Assembly: GCA_004298905.1 (NCBI GenBank) | Contig: SCTK01000014.1 | Span: 62,001 to 126,000 of the forward strand | DNA length: 64,000 nucleotides | Direction: 5' to 3' | Source of the DNA: Burkholderiaceae bacterium | Lineage (GTDB): Bacteria; Pseudomonadota; Gammaproteobacteria; Burkholderiales; Burkholderiaceae_D | Part shown: in pieces, positions 47,519-56,787 of the stretch | Numbering within the stretch: the stretch's first letter is position 1 | Layout: each line of letters begins with the position of its first letter | Position numbers and translations under genes: made by a program | The notes under the pieces: model-generated | Told to the model about the DNA's origin: nothing | The model's input: only the letters and a program-made list of their open reading frames with translations | Database searches by the model: none

Positions 47519-47547
47519 TCCCCTCGCCCGCAGGCGGGAGAAGGGGA
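47519..47547. repeat. Short copy of the CTCCCGCAGGCGGGAG repeat
   Basis: CCCTCGCCCGCAGGCGGGAG followed by AAGGGG resembles the repeat at 27411-27475 with one arm changed. Confidence 0.7.
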
Positions 47548-47570
47548 TTTTTGCCGGCCGCCGACCACCC

Positions 47571-49313
47571 TCACATCCGATTCAACTCTTCCAGCAATTC
47601 ACGAATTTTCCCCGGCTCTTGCGCGCGCAAAATCTTGCGCACCTGGGCTTCGATGCCGTGGCGGTCGGTGCGGAGAATTTCCTGCTTGACGGGGAGCAGG
47701 CGGGTGGGGTGCATGGAGAATTGGCGCAGGCCCATGCCGAGCAAGAGGCGCGTGAATTTGGGTTCGCCAGCCATTTCACCGCACACGGATACGGGCAGGC
47801 CGGCTTTCTGACCGGTCTGAATGGTGAGCGCCATCAGGTACAGCACCGCGGGGTGCAGCGGGTCGAAGAGATGGGCGACGCTGCTGTTGGCGCGATCGAT
47901 GGCGAGCGTGTATTGCACCAGATCGTTGGTGCCAATCGACAGAAAATCGAGCCGCTTGACGAACAGGCCGAGGGAGAGCGCGGCGGCAGGAATCTCGATC
48001 ATGCCGCCGATCTGGATGGTGCTGTCGTAAGCTTGTCCGCGCGCATCGAGCTGGGCCTTGGCGTGCTGGATCATTTGCATGGATTGCTCGATCTCATGCG
48101 CGTGCGCGAGCATGGGGATCATCAGCTTGACCGGACCCAGGGCGGAGGCGCGCAGGATGGCGCGCAATTGCGTCATGAAAATCAGCGGCTCGGAAATACA
48201 GAAGCGGATCGCACGCAGGCCCAGCGCCGGGTTGGTGGCCACCACGGCATCTTTGTCGACGCTGCCGCCCAGCGTCTTGTCGGCGCCGATGTCGAGCGTG
48301 CGGATGGTCACCGGCTGACCTTTCAGTTTTTTCACCACGTCGGCGTAGGACTCGAACTGTTCTTCTTCGCTGGGCAACGTGGCGCGGTTCATGAACAGAT
48401 ATTCGGTACGGAACAGGCCGACGCCCTCGCCACCTTCCTCGACCATGTCATCCACGTCATCCACCAGTTCGATATTGCCGAGCATTTCGATGCTGGCGCC
48501 GTCGAGCGTTTGCGCGGGCATATTGCGCAAACGCCGCAGGCGCTTGCGCTCGAGCACGATTTCGCTCAATCGGTGGCGATATTCCTCCAACACCAGCGGC
48601 GGCGGATCAACCACCACGACGCCAACATCGCCATCGATGATGATGGTCTCGCCCTGCGCGATCAGCTGATGCGCATTCTGCAAACCGACCACAGCCGGAA
48701 TGTCGAGACTGCGCGCGACGATGGCGGTGTGTGACGTGGCGCCGCCCAGATCGGTGATGAAACCGGCGAAGCCGGTGTCGCGCAGCCGCAGCATGTCTGC
48801 GGGGGAAATATCATGTGCGACCAAAATCATTTCCGCGGCGGCGGTGGCGTCGTACTGCGGCAGGATTGCGGTGGACCCAATCAGCGCATGCAAGATGCGC
48901 TCGACCACCTGGCGCACATCGCCACCCCGTTCGCGCAGGTATTCATCCTCGATCGTTTCAAACTGACCGATCACCTCAACCATCTGGGTGGTGATCGCCC
49001 ATTCGGCGTTGTAGCGGTGGGTGCGAATCAGCGCGGCGGGCGCATCGGCCAGCAGGGGGTCGTGCAGGATCAATTCATGCAGCTCAAGAAAAGCCGCCAG
49101 TTCCGCCGGCGCCTTCTCCGGCAGGTCACGCTTGATCTGATGCAGTTCGCGTTCCACCTGCGCCACGGCCGTGCGAAAACGCCGCACTTCGCGCGAGATC
49201 GAAGCCTCGGGAATCAGATAGCGCGGCACATCGGCAATGGCCGGATTGAGCCGGTGGCTGTGGCCAATAGCCACGCCACGCGAAACGGGGATGCCGTGCA
49301 GGGTGAAAGACAT
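47571..49313 (-). CDS. ptsI: PTS enzyme I (phosphoenolpyruvate-protein phosphotransferase)
   Basis: Transfers phosphate from phosphoenolpyruvate to HPr. The 580-residue protein has GIPVSRGVAIG at the start, the phosphorylated His in GGATSHTAIVARSLDIPAVVG (about 190), the DGDVGVVVVDP loop, and in the C-terminal PEP-binding domain EGVGLFRTEYLFM and SIGTNDLVQYTLAIDR followed by VCGEMA. Complete. The start at 49313 is chosen because residues from there match the family; upstream sequence lies in the repeat-rich intergenic gap. With ptsH and an EIIA gene upstream and no EIIB/EIIC it is a regulatory-type PTS. Confidence 0.95.
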   Translation of the reverse strand: MSFTLHGIPVSRGVAIGHSHRLNPAIADVPRYLIPEASISREVRRFRTAVAQVERELHQIKRDLPEKAPAELAAFLELHELILHDPLLADAPAALIRTHRYNAEWAITTQMVEVIGQFETIEDEYLRERGGDVRQVVERILHALIGSTAILPQYDATAAAEMILVAHDISPADMLRLRDTGFAGFITDLGGATSHTAIVARSLDIPAVVGLQNAHQLIAQGETIIIDGDVGVVVVDPPPLVLEEYRHRLSEIVLERKRLRRLRNMPAQTLDGASIEMLGNIELVDDVDDMVEEGGEGVGLFRTEYLFMNRATLPSEEEQFESYADVVKKLKGQPVTIRTLDIGADKTLGGSVDKDAVVATNPALGLRAIRFCISEPLIFMTQLRAILRASALGPVKLMIPMLAHAHEIEQSMQMIQHAKAQLDARGQAYDSTIQIGGMIEIPAAALSLGLFVKRLDFLSIGTNDLVQYTLAIDRANSSVAHLFDPLHPAVLYLMALTIQTGQKAGLPVSVCGEMAGEPKFTRLLLGMGLRQFSMHPTRLLPVKQEILRTDRHGIEAQVRKILRAQEPGKIRELLEELNRM

Positions 49314-49417
49314 ATCTAAATGACGAATGACTGCGCTGCGCGCAAGGCTGCTGCGCAGCAAAGAATTCTTGCCGCGCAAGCGGCGTCTTGCGGCGAAGCC
49401 GCGTCATTTTTCATGCT
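49314..49417. repeat. Repeat-rich gap between ptsH and ptsI
   Basis: Outer arms AAATGACG (49319-49326) and CGTCATTT (49403-49410) enclose nested GC-rich hairpins (GCTGCTGCGCAGC, GCCGCGCAAGCGGC). It separates ptsI from the ptsH-EIIA pair and may modulate read-through. Confidence 0.6.
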
Positions 49418-49687
49418 TTACTCACCTTCATCAAACTTGTTAGCAATCAAGGTTTGGATTGCTGAAATCGCTTCGGCCTCATCGGTACCATCGGCTTCCA
49501 GCGTCACCATGGTGCCGTTACCGGCCGCCAGCATCATGACCCCCATGATGCTCTTGGCGTTGACGCGACGGCCACTGCGGGCGAGCCAGACTTCGGCCTG
49601 GAAGCGGCTGGCCAATTGCGTCAGCTTGGCCGAAGCCCGTGCGTGCAGACCCAGCTTGTTACTGATCAATACTTCGGCTTGCTGCAT
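49418..49687 (-). CDS. ptsH: Phosphocarrier protein HPr
   Basis: An 89-residue HPr. The phosphorylated His is in NKLGLHARASAKL (residue 15) and the region around the regulatory Ser is NAKSIMGVMML (Ser about 46). The fold is otherwise canonical. Its start overlaps the end of the EIIA gene by 29 bases, suggesting tight coupling. A repeat-rich gap follows before ptsI. Confidence 0.95.
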   Translation of the reverse strand: MQQAEVLISNKLGLHARASAKLTQLASRFQAEVWLARSGRRVNAKSIMGVMMLAAGNGTMVTLEADGTDEAEAISAIQTLIANKFDEGE

Positions 49688-50114
49688 CTTGCTTGTCTCC
49701 CGTCGTGATGGTTTGCTGCTGCGGCGCGGTTGCGCGCGTATTCAATATGGCATTGCGGCCGCCGAGCATGACTTTCTCCGTCAACTCCTCCAGCGGCAGA
49801 TTGCGATGGTTGAGGGCACGCAGCAGCATAGGCAGGTTGATGCCGGTCAACACGTTGGCCTGCTGGTCCTGCGCGAGGCTGCTGGCGATGTTGGACGGTG
49901 TGCTGCCAATGATGTCGGTCAACACCAGCACACCGCTGCCGTCATTCAAGAGGGCCAGCAATTCGCGCAGCTGGCGCGCCAACGCTGCCGGGTCAGTGTC
50001 GGGCAACACATCCACCGCCACCAACCGTTCCGGCCGCTGGCCAAATACATGCTCCACACAGAGCAACATCGCATCTCCCAAGGGAGCATGCGCGACAATC
50101 AAAACACCGACCAT
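49659..50114 (-). CDS. PTS mannose-type EIIA-like protein
   Basis: A 151-residue EIIA of the Man family. The phosphorylated His is in GVLIVAHAPLGDAM (residue 9), followed by the EIIA-Man pattern VLTDIIGSTPSNIASSL. ATG at 50114 is seven bases from GGAGAGG; the ATG at 50120 is an alternative. No EIIB/EIIC partner is in the window. In betaproteobacteria such EIIA-HPr-EI sets beside gshB are thought to be regulatory, for example sensing carbon or nitrogen state. Confidence 0.88.
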   Translation of the reverse strand: MVGVLIVAHAPLGDAMLLCVEHVFGQRPERLVAVDVLPDTDPAALARQLRELLALLNDGSGVLVLTDIIGSTPSNIASSLAQDQQANVLTGINLPMLLRALNHRNLPLEELTEKVMLGGRNAILNTRATAPQQQTITTGDKQDAASRSIDQ

Positions 50115-50135
50115 ACTCATTCCTCTCCAGCGGCG

Positions 50136-51083
50136 CTAACCTGATTCAACAAGCCGCTCCAACGCATCCAGCATCATGCCGGCCACATTGCAATCACTCC
50201 CCTGACTGATTTCCTGAAAACAGGTCGGGCTGGTGACATTCAATTCGGTCATGTAGTCGCCAATCACGTCCAGCCCCACCAGCACCAAACCGCGCTGGAG
50301 CATTTGCGGCGCCAGGGCGCGCGCAATGTCCCAGTCGCGCGGCGACAGCGGCCGCACTTCCGACCGGGCCCCGGCCGCCAGATTGCCGCGATGCTCGCCC
50401 GCCACCGGGATGCGCGCCAGCAAATATGGCACCACTTCACCACCGATCAGCAGAATGCGCTTGTCACCGTCGGCGATCTCCGGCACGTAGCGCTGCACCA
50501 TGATCGTGTGGTGGCCGTGCTGCGTCAAGGTTTCCATGATGACATTCAGATTCAGGTCGCCGTGGCGCACCCGGAAAATACGGCTGCCGCCCATGCCATC
50601 GAGCGGCTTGAGGATAGCATCGCCCTGTTGCGCCACAAAGGCACGAATGCGACCCGCATCGCGCGTCACCAGCGTCGGTGGAATCAGATCGGGAAATTCG
50701 GTGATGGCGAATTTTTCATTATGGTCGCGCAGCGCGCGCGGATCGTTGACGACTTTCACGCCTTGCTGTTGCGCGCGTTCGAGCAGGTAGGTGGAATAAA
50801 TGTATTCCATGTCGAACGGCGGATCCTTGCGCATCAATACGACATCCAGAGCATTCAGCGGCAGCTCGAGCGGCGCCTGCGCGGCATACCAGTGCGTCTT
50901 GTCGTGCGTGATCTGCAGCGGCGTCATCTGTGCCAGCACGCGGCCGTCGGCATAGGCCAGATCGCCTTGCTGCATGGTGAAAATTTCATGGCCGCGCTGC
51001 TGCGCCTCGACCATCATCGCGTAGGTGGAATCCTTCTTGGTATTGATGCGATCCAGTGGATCGAGAATGATGCCGAGCTTCAT
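50136..51083 (-). CDS. gshB: Glutathione synthetase
   Basis: ATP-grasp enzyme that adds Gly to gamma-glutamylcysteine. The 315-residue protein has MRKDPPFDMEYIYSTYLLE (about 88-106), the ATP-grasp motif AILKPLDGMGGSRIFRV and IGDYMTELNVTSPTCFQEI at the metal site. Complete. It overlaps gshA by four bases and is followed by the PTS genes. Confidence 0.96.
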   Translation of the reverse strand: MKLGIILDPLDRINTKKDSTYAMMVEAQQRGHEIFTMQQGDLAYADGRVLAQMTPLQITHDKTHWYAAQAPLELPLNALDVVLMRKDPPFDMEYIYSTYLLERAQQQGVKVVNDPRALRDHNEKFAITEFPDLIPPTLVTRDAGRIRAFVAQQGDAILKPLDGMGGSRIFRVRHGDLNLNVIMETLTQHGHHTIMVQRYVPEIADGDKRILLIGGEVVPYLLARIPVAGEHRGNLAAGARSEVRPLSPRDWDIARALAPQMLQRGLVLVGLDVIGDYMTELNVTSPTCFQEISQGSDCNVAGMMLDALERLVESG

Positions 51084-52384
51084 ACGGCTCCAAACTTTTC
51101 CTGATCCGGGTCGGTGCGTTCCATTTCAATGGACGCGGCCAGCGCTGCCAGACGGCCGATCACGCCATACATGTAGAAACGGTTGGCCGCCGCCTCCGGA
51201 TGCGCGCGCCGATCGGGCATACAGCAACTGGAAGCAAACGCCAGCGGCACAAACTGCATGCCCGGCGCATTCAGATTTTCATCGGCGGCGCGTGCTGCAT
51301 GCACGCGATAAAAGCCGCCGACGACAAAGCGGTCGATCATGTACACCACCGGCTCGGCGGCACTCTGATCGAGGGTCTCGATGGTATGCACACCTTCCTG
51401 AATGATGACCTGCTGTACTTCCAAGCCTTCTTTCACGACCGACATCTTGTTGCGCTGCTTGCGGTTCAGATCCTTCACCTCGGAGGCGTCGCGCACCGTC
51501 ATCACACCCATGCCGTAGGTGCCCGCATCGGCCTTGACCACCACATAGGGCGTCTGCTCGATGCCGTATTCCTTGTATTTGTGGCGGATTTTTCTCAGCA
51601 GGCTGTCGACGTTGGCGGCCAGACATTCTTCGCCGACCCGTTCATGAAAATTGATTTCGCCGCACAGGCCGAAATAGGGATTGATCATCCAGGGATCGAC
51701 ATCGATCAGCTTGGCAAAGCGTTTGGCGACATCGTCGTAAGCGGCGAAATGGTTCGACTTGCGCCGCACCGACCAGCCCGCATGCAGCGGCGGCAGGACA
51801 AACTGCTCACGAAGATCTTGCAGAATGGCCGGGGTGCCGGAGGACAAATCGTTGTTGAGCAGAATCGCGCAGGGATCGAAATCGGCCAACCCCAAACGGC
51901 GGCCATTACCGCTACGCTGCAGCGGTTCCAGCACGAGATGCTGACCATCGGCCAGTTCCAGCCGCGTCGGTTCATGCACCTCGGGCGACAGGCTGCCCAG
52001 CCGCACGTTCAAGCCAGTCTGGCGAAAGATTTGCACCAGCTGAGCGACGTTTTGCAGATAGTACTGATTGCGCGTGTGGTTCTCGGGAATCAGCAACAGG
52101 TTGCGCGCATCGGGGCAGATTTTTTCAATCGCCGCCATGGCGGCCTGCACGGCCAGCGGCAACATTTCCGGGGCCAGATTGTTGAAGCCGCCGGGGAAAA
52201 GGTTGGTATCGACCGGCGCCACCTTGAAGCCGCTGTTGCGCACATCGACGGAAGAATAAAACGGCGGCGTGTGTTCCTGCCATTCCAGGCGCAACCAGCG
52301 CTCGACGGCGGGCGTCGCCTCCAGCATCTTGCGCTCCAGCTCCAGCAGCGGGCCATGCAGGGCAGTCACCAAATGAGGGACCAT
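51080..52384 (-). CDS. gshA: Glutamate--cysteine ligase, beta/acidithiobacillus type
   Basis: First step of glutathione synthesis. The 434-residue protein belongs to the TIGR02049 type, distinct from E. coli GshA. Visible segments are TPPFYSSVDVRNSGFKVAPV near residues 38-57, FPGGFNNLAPEML, LLIPENHTRNQYYLQN and VVVKADAGTYGMGVMTVRD (about 270), probably the nucleotide site. Together with gshB it gives a full glutathione pathway. Overlapping by four bases indicates cotranslation. Confidence 0.93.
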   Translation of the reverse strand: MVPHLVTALHGPLLELERKMLEATPAVERWLRLEWQEHTPPFYSSVDVRNSGFKVAPVDTNLFPGGFNNLAPEMLPLAVQAAMAAIEKICPDARNLLLIPENHTRNQYYLQNVAQLVQIFRQTGLNVRLGSLSPEVHEPTRLELADGQHLVLEPLQRSGNGRRLGLADFDPCAILLNNDLSSGTPAILQDLREQFVLPPLHAGWSVRRKSNHFAAYDDVAKRFAKLIDVDPWMINPYFGLCGEINFHERVGEECLAANVDSLLRKIRHKYKEYGIEQTPYVVVKADAGTYGMGVMTVRDASEVKDLNRKQRNKMSVVKEGLEVQQVIIQEGVHTIETLDQSAAEPVVYMIDRFVVGGFYRVHAARAADENLNAPGMQFVPLAFASSCCMPDRRAHPEAAANRFYMYGVIGRLAALAASIEMERTDPDQEKFGAV

Positions 52385-52483
52385 GATTTTCTTTCGGATG
52401 AAGGTGGTTCAAGTCCGATTGTAGCCAATCATGGCCAAGCCGGTATGCGGAGAAAAGCGGGAATGAGCGACTTGCGCGCAGCC

Positions 52484-53173
52484 TTACGCAGCCTGTTGCA
52501 TGCGATAGCCCGCACCACGCACAGTTTCGATCAGATCCTGATGACCGGTGGGCGTCAGCGCCAGACGCAGGCGGCGAATGTGAACATCGATGGTGCGCTC
52601 TTCCACAAACACATGGTCGCCCCATACCTGGTCGAGCAGTTGCGCGCGGCTGTAGACACGGCCGGGATGGGTCATGAAGAAATGCAGCAGGCGGAACTCC
52701 GTCGGCCCGATGTCGATGGGCTTGCCCTGCCCGCTCACCACATGGCTGGACGGTTCCAGCCGCAAGCCGCCGATTTCCACCGCATCGTCAGTCAACTGCG
52801 GCGCACGGCGGCGCATCACCGCCTTGATGCGGGCGTTCAATTCCTTGGGCGAAAAAGGCTTGGTCAGGTAATCGTCGGCACCCACATCCAGGCCATGAAT
52901 CTTGTCGGCCTCGGCGCTGCGCGCGGTCAGCATGATGACCGGAATCTCGCGGGTGCGCGGATCGCCGCGCAATTGCCGCAGCAAGTCGATGCCCGGCATG
53001 CCCGGCAGCATCCAGTCGAGCAGGATCAAGTCCGGCAACACCGCGGCGACCTGCGAACGCGCCCGTTCGGCGCTATCCGCCGCCAAAACCGTATGCCCGG
53101 CCAGACGCAGGTTGACGCTGATCAACTCGCTGATGGCAATTTCATCTTCAACAACTAGAATCGTGCTTGACAT
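52484..53173 (-). CDS. phoB: Phosphate regulon response regulator PhoB
   Basis: OmpR-family activator of phosphate genes. The 229-residue protein has a receiver domain with phosphorylated Asp in LILLDWMLPGMPG (about residue 53), the Thr/Lys pair in IMLTAR and LTKPF, and a winged-helix domain with GPTEFRLLHFFMTHPGRVYS and RTIDVHIRRLRLAL, matching PhoB closely. Its usual histidine kinase PhoR is not adjacent: upstream is a divergent cyclase gene, downstream gshA. A 15-bp dyad lies 43 bases upstream. Confidence 0.92.
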   Translation of the reverse strand: MSSTILVVEDEIAISELISVNLRLAGHTVLAADSAERARSQVAAVLPDLILLDWMLPGMPGIDLLRQLRGDPRTREIPVIMLTARSAEADKIHGLDVGADDYLTKPFSPKELNARIKAVMRRRAPQLTDDAVEIGGLRLEPSSHVVSGQGKPIDIGPTEFRLLHFFMTHPGRVYSRAQLLDQVWGDHVFVEERTIDVHIRRLRLALTPTGHQDLIETVRGAGYRMQQAA

Positions 53174-53215
53174 GGATCAACTCATTCAGTTTTACGGGCA
53201 CAGTGCTTTGCATAG

Positions 53216-53256
53216 CCAGCCGACTAGTGGACTATTACAGCCCACTAGTCGGCTGG
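53216..53256. promoter_or_regulatory. Perfect 15-bp inverted repeat upstream of phoB
   Basis: CCAGCCGACTAGTGG and CCACTAGTCGGCTGG are exact inverted copies separated by 11 bases. It lies between divergent phoB and the diguanylate cyclase gene. It could be an operator or a dispersed repeat; it has no T-run on either side. Confidence 0.6.
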
Positions 53257-53427
53257 TTAAGTCTATTGCAGTTTGGTGACAAATCTGTGACACTGGCCTC
53301 ACTTTGAGGCTGCCGGAATTAACCTGAGTCGGCCCGAGCAGAGGGCGGCACCGACCGCTCAGAAACAATAACACCAATAACCATTTGTTTCATTTGGTCC
53401 ACGGCGCAGTGGGGGGAGTCGATCGAA

Positions 53428-54438
53428 ATGAAAGTCAGCGGCAAACTCATCCGCGCCATCGGCGCGGCGAGTTGGCTCGATCAGGCGGTGGACGTCAGTC
53501 CGGTGCCCATGTTCGTGATCGACCGTCAGCATCGCATCACTCACTGGAATCGTGCCTGCGCAGCGCTCACCGGCGCTTGCTCCGCCGACATGATAGGCCG
53601 CGGCAGCCCCTGGCGAATTTTCTATCCCAACGAACGGCCTCTGCTGGCCGATCTGGTGGTGGATGGCGTCACCGATACCCTGCTGAAACGGTATTACCAC
53701 TACCCGGTGCAGCGCTCCGAATTGATTGAAGGCGCTTACGAAGCCGAGGATTATTTTCCGCAGCTCAAGGGTGGCGGGCGCTGGCTGTTTTTCACCGCCG
53801 CCCCGCTGCGCGACGACAAGGGCAATGTCGTCGGCGCGATCGAAACGATTCAGGATTTCACCGCACGACGCAATGCCGAAGCCGCGCTGCGCGACAGCGA
53901 AGAACGCTATCGCGAACTGTCGATCACCGATGCGCTCACCGGCCTGTACAACTCGCGCCACTTCTGGGAACAGTTGAACCTGGAAATGGAGCGCGCCCAG
54001 CGTTATGGCACGCCCTTATCACTCATCCTGCTCGATGTCGATCATTTCAAGCAATTGAACGACACCTATGGGCATTTGGTGGGTGACCATGTGCTGGGCA
54101 CACTGGGGAGCGTCATCCGGCGCAATCTGCGCAGCCCCGACAGCGCCTACCGCTACGGCGGTGAAGAATTCGCCCTGATCCTGCCGGAAACATCGCTGGA
54201 AGGCGCGCTGGCAACCGCTGAACGCTTGCGTACCGAATTTGCGCTGTCCCCTCTATCCGGCGATCTTGGCTGCAAGGGCTTGACCAGCACCGTCAGCATC
54301 GGCGTGACCAATCACGGCGCCAATGACACGCCGCACTCTTTCGTCAAGCGTGCTGATCAAGCGGTGTACGACGCCAAGCATCGCGGCCGCGATACGGTGG
54401 TCGGTATGGACGTTACCGTGACGGCCCGGCAAGCTTAG
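53428..54438 (+). CDS. PAS-domain diguanylate cyclase
   Basis: Makes cyclic di-GMP. The 336-residue cytoplasmic protein has a PAS domain (about 22-150, VDVSPVPMFVIDRQHRITHW) with a PAC segment, then a GGDEF domain (about 165-330) starting SITDALTGLYNSRHFWEQL. The active site is GGEEF in YRYGGEEFALIL. An RSPD inhibitory I-site is placed five residues before GGEEF, so product inhibition is likely. No EAL domain or membrane helix. Confidence 0.92.
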   Translation: MKVSGKLIRAIGAASWLDQAVDVSPVPMFVIDRQHRITHWNRACAALTGACSADMIGRGSPWRIFYPNERPLLADLVVDGVTDTLLKRYYHYPVQRSELIEGAYEAEDYFPQLKGGGRWLFFTAAPLRDDKGNVVGAIETIQDFTARRNAEAALRDSEERYRELSITDALTGLYNSRHFWEQLNLEMERAQRYGTPLSLILLDVDHFKQLNDTYGHLVGDHVLGTLGSVIRRNLRSPDSAYRYGGEEFALILPETSLEGALATAERLRTEFALSPLSGDLGCKGLTSTVSIGVTNHGANDTPHSFVKRADQAVYDAKHRGRDTVVGMDVTVTARQA

Positions 54439-54552
54439 CCCACTGAAGCACCCATCGAACCGCATCATTGAGCCACCTCATTGAGCCACCTACGGCTTGC
54501 GCTACACTACGGCTTTGCTTGCACTCTATAGATGCGCTCCGGCGCACGCATC

Positions 54553-54969
54553 ATGGCTGGACTGACCTCAACCTCCCCGCTTCCCACTCGCATCGTTTTG
54601 CATCAGCAGAGCCGCCGGCTCGAAATTGAATTCGACGATGGTCGCGTTTTTTCGCTGCCCTTCGAATATCTGCGCGTCTACTCGCCCAGCGCCGAAGTCA
54701 AAGGCCATGGCGCGGGCCAGGAAGTCTTGCAAACCGGCAAGCGCAATGTCGTCGTCGAACGCATTGAGCAAATCGGCCACTACGCGATACAACCGATTTT
54801 TTCCGATGGCCATGCGACCGGGCTGTATTCCTGGGACTATCTTTACCAGCTCGGCGCAGAACAGGAAGCCCGCTGGCAGGACTATCTGAACCAGCTCGCC
54901 GCCGCTGGCGCCAGCCGCGATGTCGACACCAGCACCCCGCCCGCGGCCGGGTGTGGGCATCATCACTGA
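54553..54969 (+). CDS. DUF971 (GBBH-like N-terminal domain) protein
   Basis: A 138-residue protein of the DUF971 family, related to the N-terminal domain of gamma-butyrobetaine hydroxylase. [20 protein letters not shown] and [19 protein letters not shown] followed by [19 protein letters not shown] are typical. The C-terminus ends CGHHH, possibly a metal-binding tail. It is 25 bases upstream of ubiE, an association common in betaproteobacteria, but its role is unknown. ATG at 54553 is preferred to 54532. Confidence 0.88.
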   Translation: MAGLTSTSPLPTRIVLHQQSRRLEIEFDDGRVFSLPFEYLRVYSPSAEVKGHGAGQEVLQTGKRNVVVERIEQIGHYAIQPIFSDGHATGLYSWDYLYQLGAEQEARWQDYLNQLAAAGASRDVDTSTPPAAGCGHHH

Positions 54970-54994
54970 TGAGCGGCCACATAGCAGCGCGTCC

Positions 54995-55732
54995 ATGACC
55001 AACAAAACCCATTTCGGTTATCAGGAAGTCGAGGAAAACAAAAAGGCGGAGAAAGTCGCCGAAGTGTTTCATTCCGTCGCGCAACGCTACGACGTCATGA
55101 ACGATCTGATGTCGGCCGGGCTGCATCGTCTCTGGAAAAAATTCACCATCGGTCAGGCCGCCGTGCGCCCCGGCGCCAAGGTACTGGATATTGCCGGCGG
55201 CACCGGCGATCTGGCCCGCGAATTTGCCCGTCAAGCCGGCCCGCAGGGCGAAGTCTGGCTCACCGACATCAACGAATCCATGCTACGCGTCGGCCGCGAT
55301 CGTTTGCTGGACGACGGCTTGCTTACACCGGCGAGCCTGTGCGATGCAGAGAAACTGCCATTCCCCAGCGATTACTTTGATGTTGTCACCGTGGCTTTCG
55401 GGCTGCGCAACATGACGCACAAGGATCGCGCGCTGGCGGAAATGCGCCGCGTTATCAAACCGGGCGGTAAAGTATTTGTACTCGAGTTTTCCAAGTTGTG
55501 GCAACCACTGCAGCCCATGTATGACTTATATTCATTCAAGGTGTTGCCCAAACTGGGCGCACTGATTGCAGGCGACGCCGACAGCTACCGCTATCTGGCC
55601 GAATCGATCCGCATGCATCCGGATCAGGAAGGTCTGAAGTCATTGATGGAACAGGCAGGATTAGAGAATGTGCAGTATTGGAATCTGACGGGCGGCGTGG
55701 TCGCCCTACATCAGGGAACCAAACTGAGTTGA
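54995..55732 (+). CDS. ubiE: Demethylmenaquinone/2-polyprenyl-benzoquinol methyltransferase UbiE
   Basis: C-methyltransferase of ubiquinone and menaquinone synthesis. The 245-residue protein has [37 protein letters not shown], the SAM motif [16 protein letters not shown] and [19 protein letters not shown]. Complete. The start at 54995 matches the family; an upstream ATG overlaps the DUF971 gene in another frame. Two further ubiquinone genes (ubiJ, ubiB) follow after the Tim44-like gene. Confidence 0.96.
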   Translation: MTNKTHFGYQEVEENKKAEKVAEVFHSVAQRYDVMNDLMSAGLHRLWKKFTIGQAAVRPGAKVLDIAGGTGDLAREFARQAGPQGEVWLTDINESMLRVGRDRLLDDGLLTPASLCDAEKLPFPSDYFDVVTVAFGLRNMTHKDRALAEMRRVIKPGGKVFVLEFSKLWQPLQPMYDLYSFKVLPKLGALIAGDADSYRYLAESIRMHPDQEGLKSLMEQAGLENVQYWNLTGGVVALHQGTKLS

Positions 55733-55777
55733 TGAGTTGAGTGAAGCGGGATGTGTGAGCAACGACGCGAGGATGAA

Positions 55778-56707
55778 ATGAAATTGAAACAATGGTGGAG
55801 TCGCAGCCTGCGCATACTGGCAATGTCGGGCGCGGTGCTGTGTATCGTGGCCTTGACAATGGAAGACGCCGCCGCAGTGCGGCTGGGTGGTGGCCGTTCG
55901 ATCGGCCGGCAATCGTCCGGTATTTCGCAACAACGTCAGGCCATGCCACCGCCGTCATCCGCGCCCCAGGCGGCGCCTTCCCCCGCGCCTGCTTCGGCCC
56001 CATCGCCGGGCAATCGCTGGCTCGGCCCGCTGGCCGGTCTGGCGGCCGGTCTGGGGCTGGCGGCGCTGTTCTCGCACTTCGGCATGGGCGGCGAGTTTTC
56101 CAATTTCATTCTGCTGGCGCTGATGATCATGGCGGGTCTATTCGTCGTGTCATTCCTGTTGCGCAAGCTGGCGGGCAATCCCGCGCCACGCCGTCTGGGG
56201 TATCAAGCCGAATATCACACCTCGTATCTGGGGCAGGAAACCGTGGCCGGCCCGGCGCCGCAAGCGACTGAGGGCTATCGCCCGCCCAATCCGCTGACGG
56301 AGCAGCATCCGGTCGCCGCCAGCGCGCTCAGCATCCCGGCCGGGTTCGACAAGGAGAGTTTCGTGCACAGCGCCAAGGTGGTATTCCTGCGCTTGCAAGC
56401 CGCCTTCGATGCGGGCAATCAGGACGACTTGCGTGAGTTCACCTCGCCGGAAATGTTTGCCGAACTGAAACTGCAATTGCAGGAACGCGGCAGCACACCG
56501 CAGAAAACCGATGTCGTCACCATCAACGCCGACTTGCTGACGGTGGAAACACAGAACAACGACCAACTCGCCAGCGTGCGCTTCTCAGGTCTGCTGCGCG
56601 AGGAAACCGAAGCTAGCGCGACGCCGATCGACGAGGTATGGAACTTCGCCCGCCCCAGCGGCGCTTCCGGTGGCTGGGTGCTGGCAGGCATTCAGCAGTT
56701 GAATTAA
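55778..56707 (+). CDS. Tim44-like domain protein
   Basis: A 309-residue protein with an N-terminal signal or anchor (about 10-33), an alanine/proline/serine-rich linker, one or two membrane helices (about 82-130) and a C-terminal Tim44-like domain (about 195-305, FVHSAKVVFLRLQAAFDAGN and DLREFTSPEMFAELKLQLQE). In betaproteobacteria such proteins are commonly between ubiE and ubiJ; function is unknown. ATG at 55778 is chosen for GAGG six bases upstream. A terminator follows at 56735. Confidence 0.88.
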   Translation: MKLKQWWSRSLRILAMSGAVLCIVALTMEDAAAVRLGGGRSIGRQSSGISQQRQAMPPPSSAPQAAPSPAPASAPSPGNRWLGPLAGLAAGLGLAALFSHFGMGGEFSNFILLALMIMAGLFVVSFLLRKLAGNPAPRRLGYQAEYHTSYLGQETVAGPAPQATEGYRPPNPLTEQHPVAASALSIPAGFDKESFVHSAKVVFLRLQAAFDAGNQDDLREFTSPEMFAELKLQLQERGSTPQKTDVVTINADLLTVETQNNDQLASVRFSGLLREETEASATPIDEVWNFARPSGASGGWVLAGIQQLN

Positions 56708-56734
56708 CGACTGCGTTACACTTCGCCTGTCCTG

Positions 56735-56763
56735 AAAAGCCCGTCTCTGGACGGGCTTTTTTA
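56735..56763 (+). terminator. Rho-independent terminator after the Tim44-like gene
   Basis: AAAAGCCCGTC-TCTG-GACGGGCTTTTTT forms a stem of about 11 bp followed by a T-run. It lies between the Tim44-like gene and ubiJ. Confidence 0.88.
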
Positions 56764-56787
56764 TCGGGCTTTTTATTTCCCCTGCCC

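Noticed and set aside
51200-53158. 652-codon open frame antisense to gshA and phoB
   Set aside because: Spans two well-identified genes on the other strand.
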